Source: Cranoglanis bouderius | Taxonomy: Eukaryota > Chordata > Actinopteri > Siluriformes > Cranoglanididae | DNA: 64,000 bases | Direction: 5' to 3' | NCBI GenBank assembly: GCA_023630585.1 | Contig: CM042546.1 | Coordinates: 16,466,810 to 16,530,809, forward strand | Made by a program: the position numbers and the translations under genes | Shown: one piece after another, positions 20,301 to 29,440 of the stretch | Numbering within the stretch: position 1 is the first letter of the stretch | Layout of the letters: every line of letters begins with the position of its first letter | The notes under the pieces: model-generated | What the model saw: only the letters and a program-made list of their open reading frames with translations | What the model was told of the DNA's origin: nothing | The model's database searches: none

Positions 20301-21468
20301 CAGAATTTTTGCCCATTCCTCTTGATAAAACTGGTGTAACTCAGTCAGGATTGTGGGTTTCCTTGCTCGGACACACTTTTTCTAGTTCAGTCCACAAATT
20401 TTCTATGGGATTCAGGTCAGAGGATTTTTGATGGCACTCCTGTCTTTGAGCCGTTTTCTTGGAGCTGTTTTCTAACTTTGAAGTTATGTTTAGGATCATT
20501 GTCCTGCTGGAAGACCCAGCTGTGACCAAGTTTTAACTTTCTGGCTGATGTCTGATGATACCAACTATTTTTTGAAGTGCAGCAGTTACTTTTCAAGCAA
20601 AACACCCACACAGGATGATGCTGCCACCTCCATGCTTCACATTTGGGATGGTGTTCTTTGGATTAAAAGCCTCACACTTTTCCCTCCATACATGCTAATC
20701 ATTATGGCCGAACAGTTACATTTTTGTTTCATCTGACCAGAGAACACTCCTACAAAAGGCTGGTGAATCAGTCTGGCTTTGTCTTGGAGTAGAGGTTTCT
20801 TCCTTGTGTGCCAGCCTTTCACACAATGGCAGTGTAGTAGTCTTTTTGATTCCATAGTGCCTCCAATTCCTTCACCAATTCCATTGTTCTTGTCCTGAGG
20901 TTCAGTTGAACGTTTTGGACCAAAGTTTGTTTACCCCTGGGAGTTCATTTGTGCCTACTTCCTGTAGGGTGCAGTGTCTGTGTTCTCAGGATTTTTATAT
21001 TTGCATACAATTGTCTGTACAGATGCTTCAATTGTTTGGAAATTGTTCTTAAGGAGGACTTGGGAAAAAAAAAATGAATTGTAACATGAAATGTGTGGAG
21101 TTCGAATATCATTAGCCCAGGTATATGTGAACTTTTGGCCTTAACTCTTTTTATTGTCAAACCGTTTAAAGATTATGTGACAGATGGAAATATTATGTAA
21201 GGTTACTGACTCCCTTATAACAGAACTGTAGCCTTTATCTGGCATTTTAGAAACATTTATTTTGTTGTTTAAATTAAACTTTCCTGTTGGTAAACTCCAT
21301 GGTTCTGAAGTCAGTATGTTGTTTAAAAATCGGACATGAAATCTCTTTCTGACTTCAAATGCATTGTGCTCAATTTTATTTCAGGCCGTTGCCATCATGA
21401 ATGTTGCATTTGGAAAAGACCATCATTACGTTGCCGAGGTAAAAAAGGAAATGGAAGAGCATGAGTAA
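4050..21468 (+). CDS. smyd2: SMYD2, N-lysine methyltransferase, 3' nine exons (5' end outside window)
   Basis: Coding exons are 4050-4110, 6159-6283, 9768-9835, 9955-10057, 11675-11785, 12510-12633, 14970-15144, 15247-15355 and 21385-21468. They sum to 960 nt, in frame throughout, and end in TAA (319 residues). The family transfers methyl groups from S-adenosylmethionine to lysines of histones and of proteins such as p53 and HSP90, in nucleus and cytosol. Visible landmarks are the second half of the SET core ([36 protein letters not shown]), the cysteine-rich post-SET motif CDCTECTTK, and the TPR-like C-terminal helices ([49 protein letters not shown]). The start codon, MYND finger and first SET part lie upstream. 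The NHSCxPN and CxCxxC residues are intact. The intron after 12633 is AT-AC type. Paralogue a or b is not decided; SMYD3 and SMYD1 fit less well. Confidence 0.95.
4408..4745 (-). mobile_element. L2/CR1-like LINE 3' fragment
   Basis: The minus-strand reading ([18 protein letters not shown], then [13 protein letters not shown]) is the typical C-terminal end of L2-clade reverse transcriptase ORFs. The flank AACTCCTCTCTAACAGGGTT, read on the minus strand, recurs next to the LINE piece at 7.4-8.0 kb. It is 5'-truncated and dead. Confidence 0.6.
5205..5375 (+). mobile_element. tRNA-type SINE fragment
   Basis: The stretch GCTGCCACTGCTGGGCCC and GAGCAAGGCCCTTAACCCTC is typical of fish tRNA-derived SINEs. 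It ends with the LINE-like tail GTAAGTCACTCTGGATAG and AATGCTGTAATGTAAA, which is also seen near 8.1 and 44.9 kb. Confidence 0.65.
5376..6158 (+). other. smyd2: smyd2 intron, no recognised feature
   Basis: AT-rich intronic sequence without a supported exon, repeat boundary or long ORF. It ends in the acceptor (ttttgtcaag) of the next smyd2 exon. Confidence 0.7.
6159..6283 (+). CDS. smyd2: smyd2 exon B
   Basis: Acceptor ttgtcaag and donor gtaagt flank the exon. It encodes [20 protein letters not shown], then HFYSKHL and ALAELFAQ. The [13 protein letters not shown] motif is diagnostic of SMYD2. Confidence 0.95.
6596..6640. repeat. poly(T) tract
   Basis: An unbroken run of about 45 T in a smyd2 intron, possibly the A-tail of a minus-strand retroposon or a homopolymer expansion. 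Confidence 0.9.
6641..7429 (+). other. smyd2: smyd2 intron, no recognised feature
   Basis: Intronic sequence with no supported exon or repeat boundary. Confidence 0.6.
7430..8011 (-). mobile_element. L2/CR1-like LINE 3' fragment
   Basis: The minus strand reads [17 protein letters not shown], then [20 protein letters not shown] and APSYLTALI, the classic L2-clade reverse transcriptase C-terminus. Stops and frameshifts are present. Its 3' UTR motif (AACAGGGTTTTTAGC on the minus strand) lies at about 7436-7455. Confidence 0.7.
8020..8165 (+). mobile_element. L2-type 3' tail module in opposite orientation
   Basis: The motif ACTCCTCTCTAACAGGGTTT is followed by ACTAGCATATGAGAGTGTGG and the tail CTTCTGTAAGTCATTCTGGA, AAATGCTGTAAATGTAAAT. 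This is the 3' UTR type of the neighbouring LINE but on the plus strand. Related tails occur near 34.25, 39.31, 44.86 and 49.70 kb. Confidence 0.55.
8209..9466. mobile_element. non-autonomous DNA transposon, 1.26 kb
   Basis: The ends are imperfect inverted repeats (left CAGGGCTGGACATTAA; right, inverted, CAGGACTTGACATTAA). Both are flanked by CATAT (8204-8208 and 9467-9471), a likely target duplication. Subterminal copies of ACTTGTCC, GGACAAGTGA and GGCAAGT occur at both ends in opposite orientation. No convincing transposase is seen. The superfamily is unclear; the CAGG start is compatible with hAT, though the visible duplication is shorter than 8 bp. Confidence 0.6.
8333..8388. repeat. AAT microsatellite
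   Basis: About 18 copies of AAT with one interruption, inside the 8.2-9.5 kb element. Confidence 0.95.
9768..9835 (+). CDS. smyd2: smyd2 exon C
   Basis: Acceptor gttacag and donor gtgagc flank it. It encodes [20 protein letters not shown] plus FP and two bases of an aspartate codon, the SMYD2 SET segment just before the NHSC motif. Only about 120 bp of intron separates it from the next exon. Confidence 0.95.
9955..10057 (+). CDS. smyd2: smyd2 exon D (SET core, NHSC motif)
   Basis: Encodes [20 protein letters not shown] followed by [14 protein letters not shown]. It carries the conserved NHSxxPN cofactor-binding loop of SET methyltransferases. The donor is gtgaga. Confidence 0.97.
10637..11188 (-). 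mobile_element. truncated Tc1-like element nested in composite
   Basis: It matches the family at 42.4 and 52.9 kb. It starts inside the transposase N-terminal region (minus strand: [40 protein letters not shown]), then shows a 42-bp perfect palindrome and one terminal inverted repeat ending in TTTTTTCCCCAACTGTA. The catalytic domain and the other end are missing. Confidence 0.8.
10861..10953. repeat. 42-bp perfect inverted repeat (hairpin)
   Basis: Arms 10861-10902 and 10912-10953 are exact reverse complements around a 9-base spacer. The left arm begins GGTGTCTTTTATACAGG. The palindrome sits upstream of the transposase start codon in this Tc1 family and recurs, slightly mutated, near 43.5 and 53.9 kb. 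Confidence 0.95.
11675..11785 (+). CDS. smyd2: smyd2 exon E (SET end and post-SET)
   Basis: Acceptor ttcctaacag and donor gtgaat flank 37 codons: [20 protein letters not shown], then [17 protein letters not shown]. The CxCxxC post-SET cysteines, which coordinate zinc with the NHSC cysteine, are present. Confidence 0.97.
11792..11830. repeat. TTTA-type simple repeat
   Basis: An (ATTT)n run directly after the smyd2 exon E donor site. Confidence 0.85.
11854..11985. mobile_element. 132-bp palindromic MITE
   Basis: The termini CAGGTGCATC and GAGGTGCACCTG are inverted and flanked by TA. The ends match those of the Tc1-like element at 22.2-23.3 kb (GAGATGCGCCTGTA), so this is probably its minimal TIR-to-TIR derivative. 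Confidence 0.7.
12510..12633 (+). CDS. smyd2: smyd2 exon F (before the AT-AC intron)
   Basis: The acceptor ctttacag precedes [40 protein letters not shown] and K. The exon ends with one base of a threonine codon at 12633 and is followed by ATATCCTTACC, a U12-type 5' splice site. No GT donor preserving the homology lies nearby. Confidence 0.92.
12634..12642 (+). other. smyd2: U12-type AT-AC 5' splice site of smyd2
   Basis: ATATCCTTA exactly follows the last codon base of the preceding exon and matches the minor-spliceosome 5' consensus RTATCCTTT in its first eight positions. Together with the branch site and AC acceptor at 14,951-14,969, it defines an intron of 2,336 nt. Confidence 0.88.
12885..14481 (-). 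mobile_element. Tc1-like element inside the AT-AC intron
   Basis: Left end CAGTGGGTATAGAAAAGAAT and right end (inverted) TTCTTTTCTAAACCCACTG are flanked by TA on the left. The TIRs are about 200 bp with a second internal direct repeat (GATCACCCCC). The minus-strand transposase is broken: N-terminal segment 13693-14085 ([20 protein letters not shown], with a [11 protein letters not shown] region) and C-terminal segment 13088-13345 ([20 protein letters not shown]). Frameshifts lie between them. Inactive. Confidence 0.88.
14736..14772. repeat. A-rich and AAT simple repeat
   Basis: Poly(A) followed by (ATA)n in the smyd2 AT-AC intron. Confidence 0.85.
14951..14969 (+). other. smyd2: U12 branch site and AC 3' splice site of smyd2
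   Basis: GTCCTTGAC at 14951-14959 matches the U12 branch consensus TTCCTTRAC in eight of nine positions, with the probable branch A at 14958. The intron end CAC is at 14967-14969, 11 nt downstream, within the tight spacing of U12 introns. Joining at AC gives K-T-P-S-E-L, matching vertebrate SMYD2 length. The AG at 14965-14966 would insert one extra residue. Confidence 0.85.
14970..15144 (+). CDS. smyd2: smyd2 exon G
   Basis: Encodes [40 protein letters not shown] and [17 protein letters not shown], the C-terminal TPR-like helices of SMYD2. The donor is gtacaa after a split serine codon. Confidence 0.96.
15247..15355 (+). CDS. smyd2: smyd2 exon H
   Basis: Acceptor tttttccag and donor gtattg flank [37 protein letters not shown] six-kb intron full of repeats follows. 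Confidence 0.96.
15920..16215 (+). mobile_element. diverged SINE
   Basis: GGGCAGCACAGTGAAGCAGC resembles a tRNA-like head. TAGGTTTCCATTG, AAAACATGCCTGCAGGAGGA, AGGTACTCTAAATTGTC and TGCAATGGACTGGCACC follow, the order seen in a widespread fish SINE. It is strongly decayed. A sister fragment lies at 35.2-35.4 kb. Confidence 0.55.
16807..17306 (+). mobile_element. Tc1-derived non-autonomous element, copy 2
   Basis: It starts CACTATATGGCCAAAAGTTT and closes with the inverted motif. The middle still encodes [16 protein letters not shown] sequence (at about 17,030-17,075: TGACCTCAACCCCACTGAAC), the Tc1 DDE C-terminal motif. The N-terminal half of the transposase is gone. Confidence 0.75.
17515..17800 (+). 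repeat. unnamed dispersed repeat, copy 1
   Basis: It shares its order of motifs with 38,596-38,865: CCATGTTTAGGATT, TATTCCCAGCCACATGA, ATTTGGCAG, AGACAAACCT, GGCCAGTTTT, GGGTCCTCAAAATG and AAGCTAAAAGTCACA or ACTAAAAGTCACA. I do not recognise the family. It ends near TTTGAGGACCCC, the inverse of the internal GGGTCCTCAAA. Confidence 0.7.
18340..19340 (+). pseudogene. DIRS-like tyrosine-recombinase retrotransposon relic
   Basis: The frame from about 18,990 reads [20 protein letters not shown], then [20 protein letters not shown] and [15 protein letters not shown]. This matches the N-terminal core-binding region of DIRS-type tyrosine recombinases (pattern ARAPSTRRLYALKW..F..WC, SVVLSFLQ..LD.G). 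A stop follows at once and later codons decay. Upstream 18.1-18.9 kb may be earlier coding sequence of the same element but is not recognisable. Alternative: a Crypton-type recombinase relic. Confidence 0.55.
19963..21147 (-). mobile_element. Sleeping Beauty-type Tc1 relic with IR/DR ends
   Basis: The left end CAGTTGAGGCCAAAAGTTTA is preceded by TA. A second direct repeat, AACAGTTTACATACACTTTG, lies about 230 bp inside, the IR/DR layout of Sleeping Beauty relatives. The right end reads GTGAACTTTTGGCCTTAACT. The minus-strand transposase is in pieces ([13 protein letters not shown] [14 protein letters not shown] near 20,380-20,440; [10 protein letters not shown] near 20,800). Dead. Confidence 0.8.
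21385..21468 (+). CDS. smyd2: smyd2 last exon
   Basis: Acceptor ttatttcag precedes [27 protein letters not shown] and TAA at 21466-21468. It matches the SMYD2 C-terminus (HG/FGKDHxYI..IKxEIE pattern). Confidence 0.96.
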   Translation, partial: AVAIMNVAFGKDHHYVAEVKKEMEEHE

Positions 21469-21658
21469 ATGAGAGGACCGCTGTGAATTCAAGAATGGCT
21501 GTATGGCATGCAACTAATACCTCTGCTTGCATACAAAATATTGTCTGTTTCTCTTTGTCATTTTGAGTTTTTGTTTGTTTATTTGTTTGTTTTTCAAATG
21601 ATTGCTGACCTGGGCCCTTGATATTGAGGTGCTGGTTCTGTTAGCTGTCTGTACTCCG

Positions 21659-21664
21659 AATAAA
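21659..21664 (+). promoter_or_regulatory. smyd2: smyd2 polyadenylation signal
   Basis: AATAAA 190 nt after the stop codon, followed by a TG-rich stretch (TGTTTGTGTGAGC). This is the best 3' end candidate. Confidence 0.7.
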
Positions 21665-22205
21665 TATGCACTGTTTGTGTGAGCAAGGGCTAATAATTAA
21701 GTATTAAATATAATTGTCCTAAAGATTGTCTTAAATGTACTTCTTTGCCATACCATGCATCAACCACACTGTAAAAACGACTGTTAGCTTGGCAAAAGAA
21801 TTTACAAATGATTCAGTAATACCATATTTGGATGAGTATTTAGCATGACCATATTAATTGTCTAGATAGTGTGGCATGAAAGATTGCCTTTGTTTCATGC
21901 CAAAGCTCTATAATATGTGTAAAGCCTACACTACATCTTTTAACTACTCTGCAGTTTTTGGCACCACAAAAAAATTAAAAAATAAATCAAATAAAAGCCA
22001 TTGGTTCTCTAACATTTTTTGAGGTAATGTTAATGCATAGATGTGTCAGTATAATGTTTTTTTTGTTTGTTTGTTTGGGGTTTTTTTTAACATTACTGTT
22101 ATATGAAGTAGACTACTCAAAAACCAGTAATAGTATGTTTGTCAGTGTGTTATTGTTCAATAACACACTGACAGACATGACTACTAAAATAACAGATCAG
22201 GTAGA

Positions 22206-23339
22206 GGTGCTCAAATCTCAAAAAATTAGGATATCATGGGACAAATCCGTAATTTAATTCAACACATGGAACATTTCATATATTCTAGGTTCATTACACA
22301 TACAGTGAAATATTTCAAGCCTTTTTATTGTGTGTGTTTGTTTTAATCTCGATGATTACGGCTTAAAGCTCATGGAAATCAAAAATCCAGTATCTCAAAA
22401 TATTAGAATAAAGAATTTACAATACAGAAATGTTAACCTGAGAAGAGCTCTAATCAGCTAATTAACTCAAAACACCTGCAAAGATTTTCTGAGCCTTTAA
22501 TCTCTCAGTCTGGTTCAGTACACACAACCACAATCATGGGGAAGATTGCTGACTTGACAGTTGTCCAGAAGACACTCATTGACACCCTCCACAAGGAGGG
22601 TAAGGCACAGAAGGTCATTGCGGAAAGGGCTGGCTGTATCAAAGCATATTCATGGAAAGTTGACTGGAAGGGAAAAGTGTGGAAGGAAAGGGTTCACAAG
22701 CAACAGGGATGACTGCAGCCTTGAGAGGATTGTCAAGGAAAACCGATTCAAGAACTTGGAGGAGCTTCACAAGGAGTGGACTGAGGCTGGAGTCAGTGTA
22801 TCAAGAGCCACCACGCACAGATGTGTCCAGGAAATGGTCTACAAGTGTCGCATTCCTAGTGTCAAGTCACTCCTGAACCAGAGACAACATCAGAAACGTC
22901 TTACCTGGGCTAAGGAGAAAAAGAACTGGGCCCCCAAGAAAGACCCAACAATACAGATGAGCTGAAGGCCGTTATCAAAGCAACCTGGGCTTCCATAACA
23001 CCTCAGCAGTGCCACAGGCTGATTGCCTCCATGCCACGCTGCATTAATGCAGTAATTCGTGCAAAAGGAGCCCCGACCAAGTATTGAATGCATAAATTAG
23101 CATACTTTTCAGAAGGTCGACATTTCTGTATTATAAATTCTTTATTCTAATATTTTGAGATACTGGATTTTTGATTCCCATGAGCTGTAAGCCGTAATCA
23201 TCAAAATTAAAACAAAAAAGGCTTGAAATATTTCACTTTATGTGTAATGAATCTAGAATATATGAAAGTTCCACTTTGTGAATTAAATTACGGGAAAAAA
23301 CGATATTCCACGATATTCTAATTTTTTGAGATGCGCCTG
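22206..23339 (+). mobile_element. Tc1-like element with transposase catalytic core deleted
   Basis: Left end AAATCTCAAAAAATTAGGAT and right end (ATATTCTAATTTTTTGAGAT) are inverted over roughly 200 bp. A plus-strand transposase starts at about 22,536 (MGKIADLTVVQKTLIDTLHK in one frame, a frameshift near 22,640, then the 22,561 frame to KEKKNW). At about 22,930 it jumps to the C-terminal tail (DELKAVIKATWASITPQQC), so most of the DDE domain is missing. Non-autonomous. Confidence 0.85.
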
Positions 23340-23345
23340 TATATA

Positions 23346-24469
23346 GTGGGGTCCAAATGCCTGAGACCACTAGTAAAAATGCTTCTATTTTACATTCTTT
23401 TTAATTAAAAAAAGAAATCATTACAAACTATATTATAAGCAGCAACTTAAGTGAAAAGTAAAATCTTGAGTCCTTTTTGGATTCTTACACTCCTTGGTGA
23501 TAGAACTCTTGCATCTGGACAGCAATAAAATTACCACAGGAGGAGTGAGTTTTTGATGGGTTGTATTTTCTCCAAACGCAGATGTTTGCATTGCGTGGTC
23601 ATACGATTACGCTCCTTTCACAACTTGGCATCTAAGTGGTCGAAGAGGCACAGGAGTAGAAAAGAGACAGTGGCTCTTATTTCAGTTTGGAGTGAACCAA
23701 GGTTCCGGCAACAATATGAAAACACAATTCGTAATCACAAAGTATAAGGAGTCAGTTTGGATGAGAGTTTGCGAGTTGTCCCCCTCCATCTGCACCATGT
23801 TTGACTGGAGCAAGTGTAATTGACTATTAGAAGAGAAAGTACTGTGAATGCTTGAAGCACAAGAAGACACTGACACTAAGCATTGCCCGTTCTACGAAGA
23901 GATTGATTCTGTCCTGGGTAAGCAACTTTGGCATTTTAGTCTACTTTTGTTTAATTCAGGCACAATATGGCCAAATATTTTGTTTATTTTTGCTCCTCTG
24001 GCAAAAATAGATCCCGAAGAAGCTACACTCACTTTATAGCCAATTGGCTATTTGGCTAGCTAATTCACATTGATTTGTACATTTCCGTTAAAGGTGCATC
24101 CAGCTTTTATATTATATTTATATTTTAAGTCAAAAGTTATATTCATAAAAATATTATCGTTTGCCATGTCCACTGATGTCGTTAACACTACTTTTAATAA
24201 GCGTTTCAAACTAGGAAGTGAAATTTTATGTGGTGAACACACACACACACACACACAAGCAGAGTGATGCACACAGTGAAACTTTTCATTGCAGTTATAC
24301 TAAATATAAGCATGCAGCTCAACCAATCAAATTAGTGGACCAGAACTAACTGTTGTATAAATATTGAATATTAAATAACGTTTCCTTTCTTTGTTTGAAA
24401 TTTTCCAGAATTCTGAAACTTTGTTTATTTCCAGTTTTAAATCTGGTCTCACACTTTTGAACCCCAGTG
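23346..24469. mobile_element. Tc1-like deletion derivative abutting previous element
   Basis: Left end GTGGGGTCCAAATGCCTGAG and right end (inverted) TGGTCTCACACTTTTGAACC form TIRs next to TATATA. The interior shows no long transposase. A (CA)n run lies at 24,236-24,257. Confidence 0.65.
24236..24257. repeat. CA microsatellite
   Basis: Eleven CA units inside the 23.3-24.5 kb element. Confidence 0.9.
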
Positions 24470-25156
24470 TATAACTTACCTGTTCAAGTCTGATCTGATA
24501 TTTTAGTAGTCAGTCTTTTTAGGACTGGAGTGGAGTCCTAAAAAATCTATACTCCTCTTTCTATTGCTAGTCCTTTTTAACATCAGGATGCACACTTCTA
24601 TGCTCTTGTCAGAATGGCTACTATTCTACAATTTTAATAAGAAAAACTATTACCAATGATGGAAGAAGTATAGCTAAAGATCTTGCACCTAACTGCACTG
24701 AATACATTGAATAGAATAGTCTTTAAACAAAAACATTCTTTGAAAGAAAGAAAAAATGTAGCAGCAGATGAAAAAAGGACAAACAAATGTAATCGTGAAT
24801 ATAAAGGAAGACATGAAACTTCTCAGTAGCAGAAAAATGTAGGAACTCCAAAGCAGTGAGAATCTTTTGCAGTTTTGAAAAAAAACACCATTATAATCAA
24901 CATTTAATCATTCTGACATTCGTATCATTCGTGTCTGTAGGCAATCTGTGACGCGTTTGGTACACATCTGGGTGTTTTACCAGCAGATGGACAACAGTAA
25001 GCTCTAAAGATGGGACCAGTAACTGAATAACTTGTGTATTTATTGCCCAAAAGCAAATGACTTCCTATTAAGTGGAGACCAAGAAAATTAAAGCATGTAT
25101 TTGTCATTTCTATTTGCAGTAAATAAAGAGACCTTACAGAAAAATGTCTTTTTTTT

Positions 25157-25195
<39 letters not shown>

Positions 25196-26989
25196 TAAAA
25201 AAACAATGTGGTTGGAGTGGTGTCTGACATTTGTGTGATCAGGACCTTTGAGGCTCATTGTGACAGTGACTATAGACCTATAGTATATAATAGCATGGCA
25301 TTTTGCTGAAACAATTGCCTAGACAATGTGATTTTCTTGCTTTCCAGTGATATTTAGCTAGTCCATAAAAAAAAAAACCATGTTTAGAAATATCAGTAGT
25401 GTCATTTTTATAGTATCGGATTCAGGTGAAAATTTTACTAGTTGTGCCACGCGTGCAATAATAAAGGTCTTAATAAAGGTGCACTGCAATGTAGTGACAT
25501 TGTGTGTTCCAAAGTCTGGAGTTACTATGAATAAATTGAGTGAGGCGGGGCCGTACTGTATAACTGGTGGGGTTTTTTGTTTGTTTTAAGAGACTAGCAT
25601 TTCGCTGGGTGTTTATTTACCCTATCTCTCACGCATAACTGTGCAACAGCTAGTCCAAGAAAAGCATGTTTCTAAAATCAGTTTGGTCATTTTTGAAGAA
25701 TTGTTGGATTTGAGTGAACATTTTGCTACCCATGTAAGGCATATTTTAAAGGTAGCAATTGATGTGGGAGTGTGCAGTGCCATCCTGTATTCTAATGTCT
25801 ACTCTAAACAAGTGTACCAGGTTTGGATGTAAACCTTTTGCGTTTTCTGATGCCAGATCTCCTCGATTAAACTCATAGATGTCCACTTGCTAGTTAAGGG
25901 ATATCAAGTGTATGTAGATCATTTTTACAAAAGTTGTCCCCTGTTCAACAAACTACAGAATGATTTGGGTGCACAATTAGACCTTCCAGGGTTGGTTTTC
26001 CAAAAAAAAAAAGTCATTAAACATCACTGACTACTGAAGAACAACACATTAACACCCCCGTCATTAGTAATGGGTTGCCATGTATTTTACTTTACAATAC
26101 TGTTCCAGATCATCATTAACTACTGAAGAACGACACGGTAACACTTTACTGATAATGAGTTTCACTTTGTTTACACTCATATCTATATAATTAAAATACA
26201 TGCAAACAACATTCTTATGTGATTTATACAACCTGCTGTTATATTGGTAAAAAGCAGGGCTGACACTTTTAAAAGTTGTCTTCTAATTATTTAAAACAAT
26301 AATGATCAACTGAACAAACATAAACAGCAGAACATCGTTTGATCGTATTACAAAACATGGAATGTGGAAAAAAAAAAACAAGCCTTGGGCTTGCTCATTA
26401 GGCAGGCTGTAACTGTTTTGTGACAATATTTAATGTTAAAATTACTATGCAAATACAGCTGAATTGAAATTACACCTGATAAACCAGACTGACACATTCC
26501 CAGACTTTCCAACAAAGTTTCCAAGCCATTTAAGAACCTTCTTTAATCTATAGTGTCAAATGCAACAGTTAAATAAAAGAGCATCTACACCAGCATTTAA
26601 CCTCAGACTGAATCTTGTCATGAGTATTTTCAATGAAGAAATCATTGAGCTGCAAGACTTTTTCAAGTATTTTACTCAGAAATGAAAGATTACAGATTGG
26701 TCTATAGCTGCTAAAAACTGTCATCGAGGTTCAAGAAACGTCTCAACTTGTTTTGAGTGTGTCTATCTTGGTTTCCAAAGAACAGTCTGGGGGGAAAAAA
26801 CCCTGTCTGACAGGTTTTGTTTTGTTTTGTTTTTTTATTTTGAAGTTCCATCTCATTCATTTAGCACTCTGTGTGCCATTGAGTAGAAACAGAATTTGTA
26901 ATACTCAGTAAGATAATGACTGGTTGATTTAGGATTTAAAAGGTGATCAATAATTGAAAATAAAACTTGTGGGTTATGTTGGTTATGTT

Positions 26990-27000
<11 letters not shown>
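24470..27000. other. intergenic, no supported gene
   Basis: AT-rich DNA. A poly(T) run lies at 25,158-25,194. Two short related blocks occur near 26,020 and 26,120 (GACTACTGAAGAACAACAC versus AACTACTGAAGAACGACAC). The text at 26,480-26,760 looks like an old repeat I cannot classify. Confidence 0.6.

Positions 27001-27047
<47 letters not shown>
26991..27047. repeat. TG microsatellite
   Basis: About 27 TG units after GGTTATGTTGGG. Confidence 0.97.
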
Positions 27048-27402
27048 CAAATTTAGAGAAATAATTCTCTGTTTTTGTTTGTGCCATATTATTGTAAATG
27101 TTAATATTTTGGCTTTCATCAACTGCCATTCAGCTTTGCATCAGTCCTTGTTTAGTTAGGTTCATTTTTCCACAGCATTTTTGTAGTCAAGGGTTTCTTT
27201 TTAGTTTGTTTTTTTTTCCTGGTGCAACAATTTGACAATTTTGGAAGAAAAAAAATAATAAAGGTTGCACGTTATCCCAAGATGATCATACCCACAGTGA
27301 AGTACACAGTGAGACCATAATGACATGGCGCTGTTTCTCTGCAAATTCTGGGGCATTATATGCTACCAAAGGAAACATGAATGGAGCTATGTTCCTGAAA
27401 AA

Positions 27403-27766
27403 CCCAATATATCCAAACTTATATGGACACCTGAACATCACAGTCAAATGTGGGCCTTCCCCAACCTGTTACCACAAATGTGGAAGCAAATAATTGTCTA
27501 GAATGCAGCCTGCACCCTGACCACAACCACACTGAATACCTTTGGGATGAAGTGGAATGCAGACTCTGCTTCCTTGTCTGATCTCACTAATGCTCTCGTG
27601 GCTAAATGGGCATAAATCCCTACAGTGCAAAATCTAGTGGAAATCCTTCTTAGAGGAGTGGAGGCTGTTATAGTAGCAAAGGAGAGACCAATAAAACTCC
27701 ATTTTAATGCCCATGGTTTTTGAAAGGGAACTGCTTTAAGTACTCATTGGTGTGATGGTCAGATGT
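27403..27766 (+). mobile_element. Tc1-derived non-autonomous element, copy 3
   Basis: It has TATGGACACCTGAACATCAC at the left and the interior GATCTCACTAATGCTCTCGT and ATCTAGTGGAAATCCTTC. Its right end stops at GGTGTGATGGTCAGATGT, where copy 4 begins, so the two are directly joined. Confidence 0.6.
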
Positions 27767-28120
27767 TACATTATATGGCCAAAAGTATGTAGACACCTGA
27801 CCATCACACTCATGTGGGCCTTCCCCAGACTGTCGTCACAAAGTTGGAAGCACACAATTGTTTCAACTGTCTTTTGTATGTTCTAGCTTTGAGTTTCCTT
27901 CACTGGAACTACAGGGCCTAACTCAAACACATTCCAGCATGCCATTATCCCTGTGCACAAATAAGCTCCATAAAGACCTCACTAATGCTCTTGTGGCTGA
28001 ATGAGAACAAATCCCCACAGCCATGCTTCATATGGAAAGCCTTCTCAGAAGGCTAAATGTCAGGCAAAGTCAGGACTAAATCTTAAATGGGATGTTCACC
28101 AAATACATATGGATGTGATT
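27767..28120 (+). mobile_element. Tc1-derived non-autonomous element, copy 4
   Basis: It begins TACATTATATGGCCAAAAGT, continues GTAGACACCTGACCATCAC, and keeps CTCACTAATGCTCTTGTGGC. The segment coding the [10 protein letters not shown] motif is deleted and the right terminal repeat is lost. Confidence 0.65.
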
Positions 28121-29440
28121 GGCTCATTGGCCAAGAAATTGAATTTGGGGTGAAGATGGACATTTCACAAAGATCATAACCCAAAAATAGCTGAAGTTGC
28201 TTGCATGTCTGAGCCAATCTCCTTCAATTTATTTTGAAAGTGCAAGTCCATTAGAGGGACCCTTGTGTAACCTTGGGGAATTGAAAAAGATTTGGTAAGA
28301 GGAATGGGCCCAATGCTGCAAAAACCTAATTACTTACCATTTTTACCATCTCAAAGCTATGATTGCCTATAACAGATTTGCAACGAAGTACTAATGTAGT
28401 AAAGTACTAATTTGTGTATCAATTTAGCTTTTTTTTTTTTTTTTTTTAACATATACATATCAATGCATATATTTTGTTCATATTTTTCAGTACAAAATCA
28501 AAAGACATTATGTATACTTTATAAATAACAAAAGCAAGTGTCCAAATACCCCTTTATTCCCCCTCATTGTAGATTGATAATTATAGTTAGTTATATTTAT
28601 TTCAATTTTTTAATGGCAAATAAATATATTTTTTAGGACGTTATTTTGATCAAAATGTTGATGTAATTTGAAAATGCTGATTTTACAGACAGATTTGACA
28701 GAGTGCAACTTTGATTAATAAGGGCCAATGTCTATTGTTAAAAGCATTACATAAATAAAATTGATAAAATGAACATGCACAACTGCACAGACAAGAACCC
28801 AAATTCAGACCCTTAGAACTATATCACTATCACTATCACGATCACTATCTGCTGTGCAGTCAAGCTTCAACAATAAGCACAGGTGGGCAGTACTTGAGTA
28901 ATTGTACTTAATTACTTTTTCAAGAAAACAAACATTTTTAATCCTTTCATTTTTTTTATTTAGACATTCAAAGTACTCTTATCCAGCCAGTGTCTGTATG
29001 CGAAACAGCCATCGAATGGGCTCCGTTTAGAATCCAATCATTTCAATTTAGCATACAATCAGTTCAATACAAAATATAAAATCAATGTCAATTCATCAGC
29101 CATGAACTTCAGATGCTATACAGTGTAGTTTAGAGTGTAGAGTTATAGCTGTCCTTGTGCCTTTGAATAGGGATAAGCCATCTGACAGCAGTGTGGAATT
29201 TGAGAATGAGGAGTCCTCAGTCTCTCAATATGCTGGAGAAAAGACTCAAACTTGCAAAGACTTGTATAAATTGAGGTGTTTCCTTTGCCTCACTGATGGA
29301 CTTCTAATTTGAAAAAGCATGTTGAGGTATGTTTCACTAATTAGCTAACATTAACTGGATATACATTGTGTATATATATATGGTTTTGTTTTTGCTGCTA
29401 ATGCCAGGTTAACCTAGTATCAATTCCAGTAGCAAGCATA
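28121..29440. other. intergenic, no supported gene
   Basis: AT-rich. A fragment near 28,880 (GGTGGGCAGTACTTGAGTAA) resembles the end of a common fish hAT-type repeat. Otherwise nothing recognisable. Confidence 0.55.

Noticed and set aside
24925..25230. Minus-strand ORF with a poly-lysine tract
   Set aside because: The lysines come from a poly(T) run; no coding evidence.
26853..27122. Minus-strand ORF with a Thr-His repeat
   Set aside because: The repeat is the translated TG microsatellite; no flanking homology.
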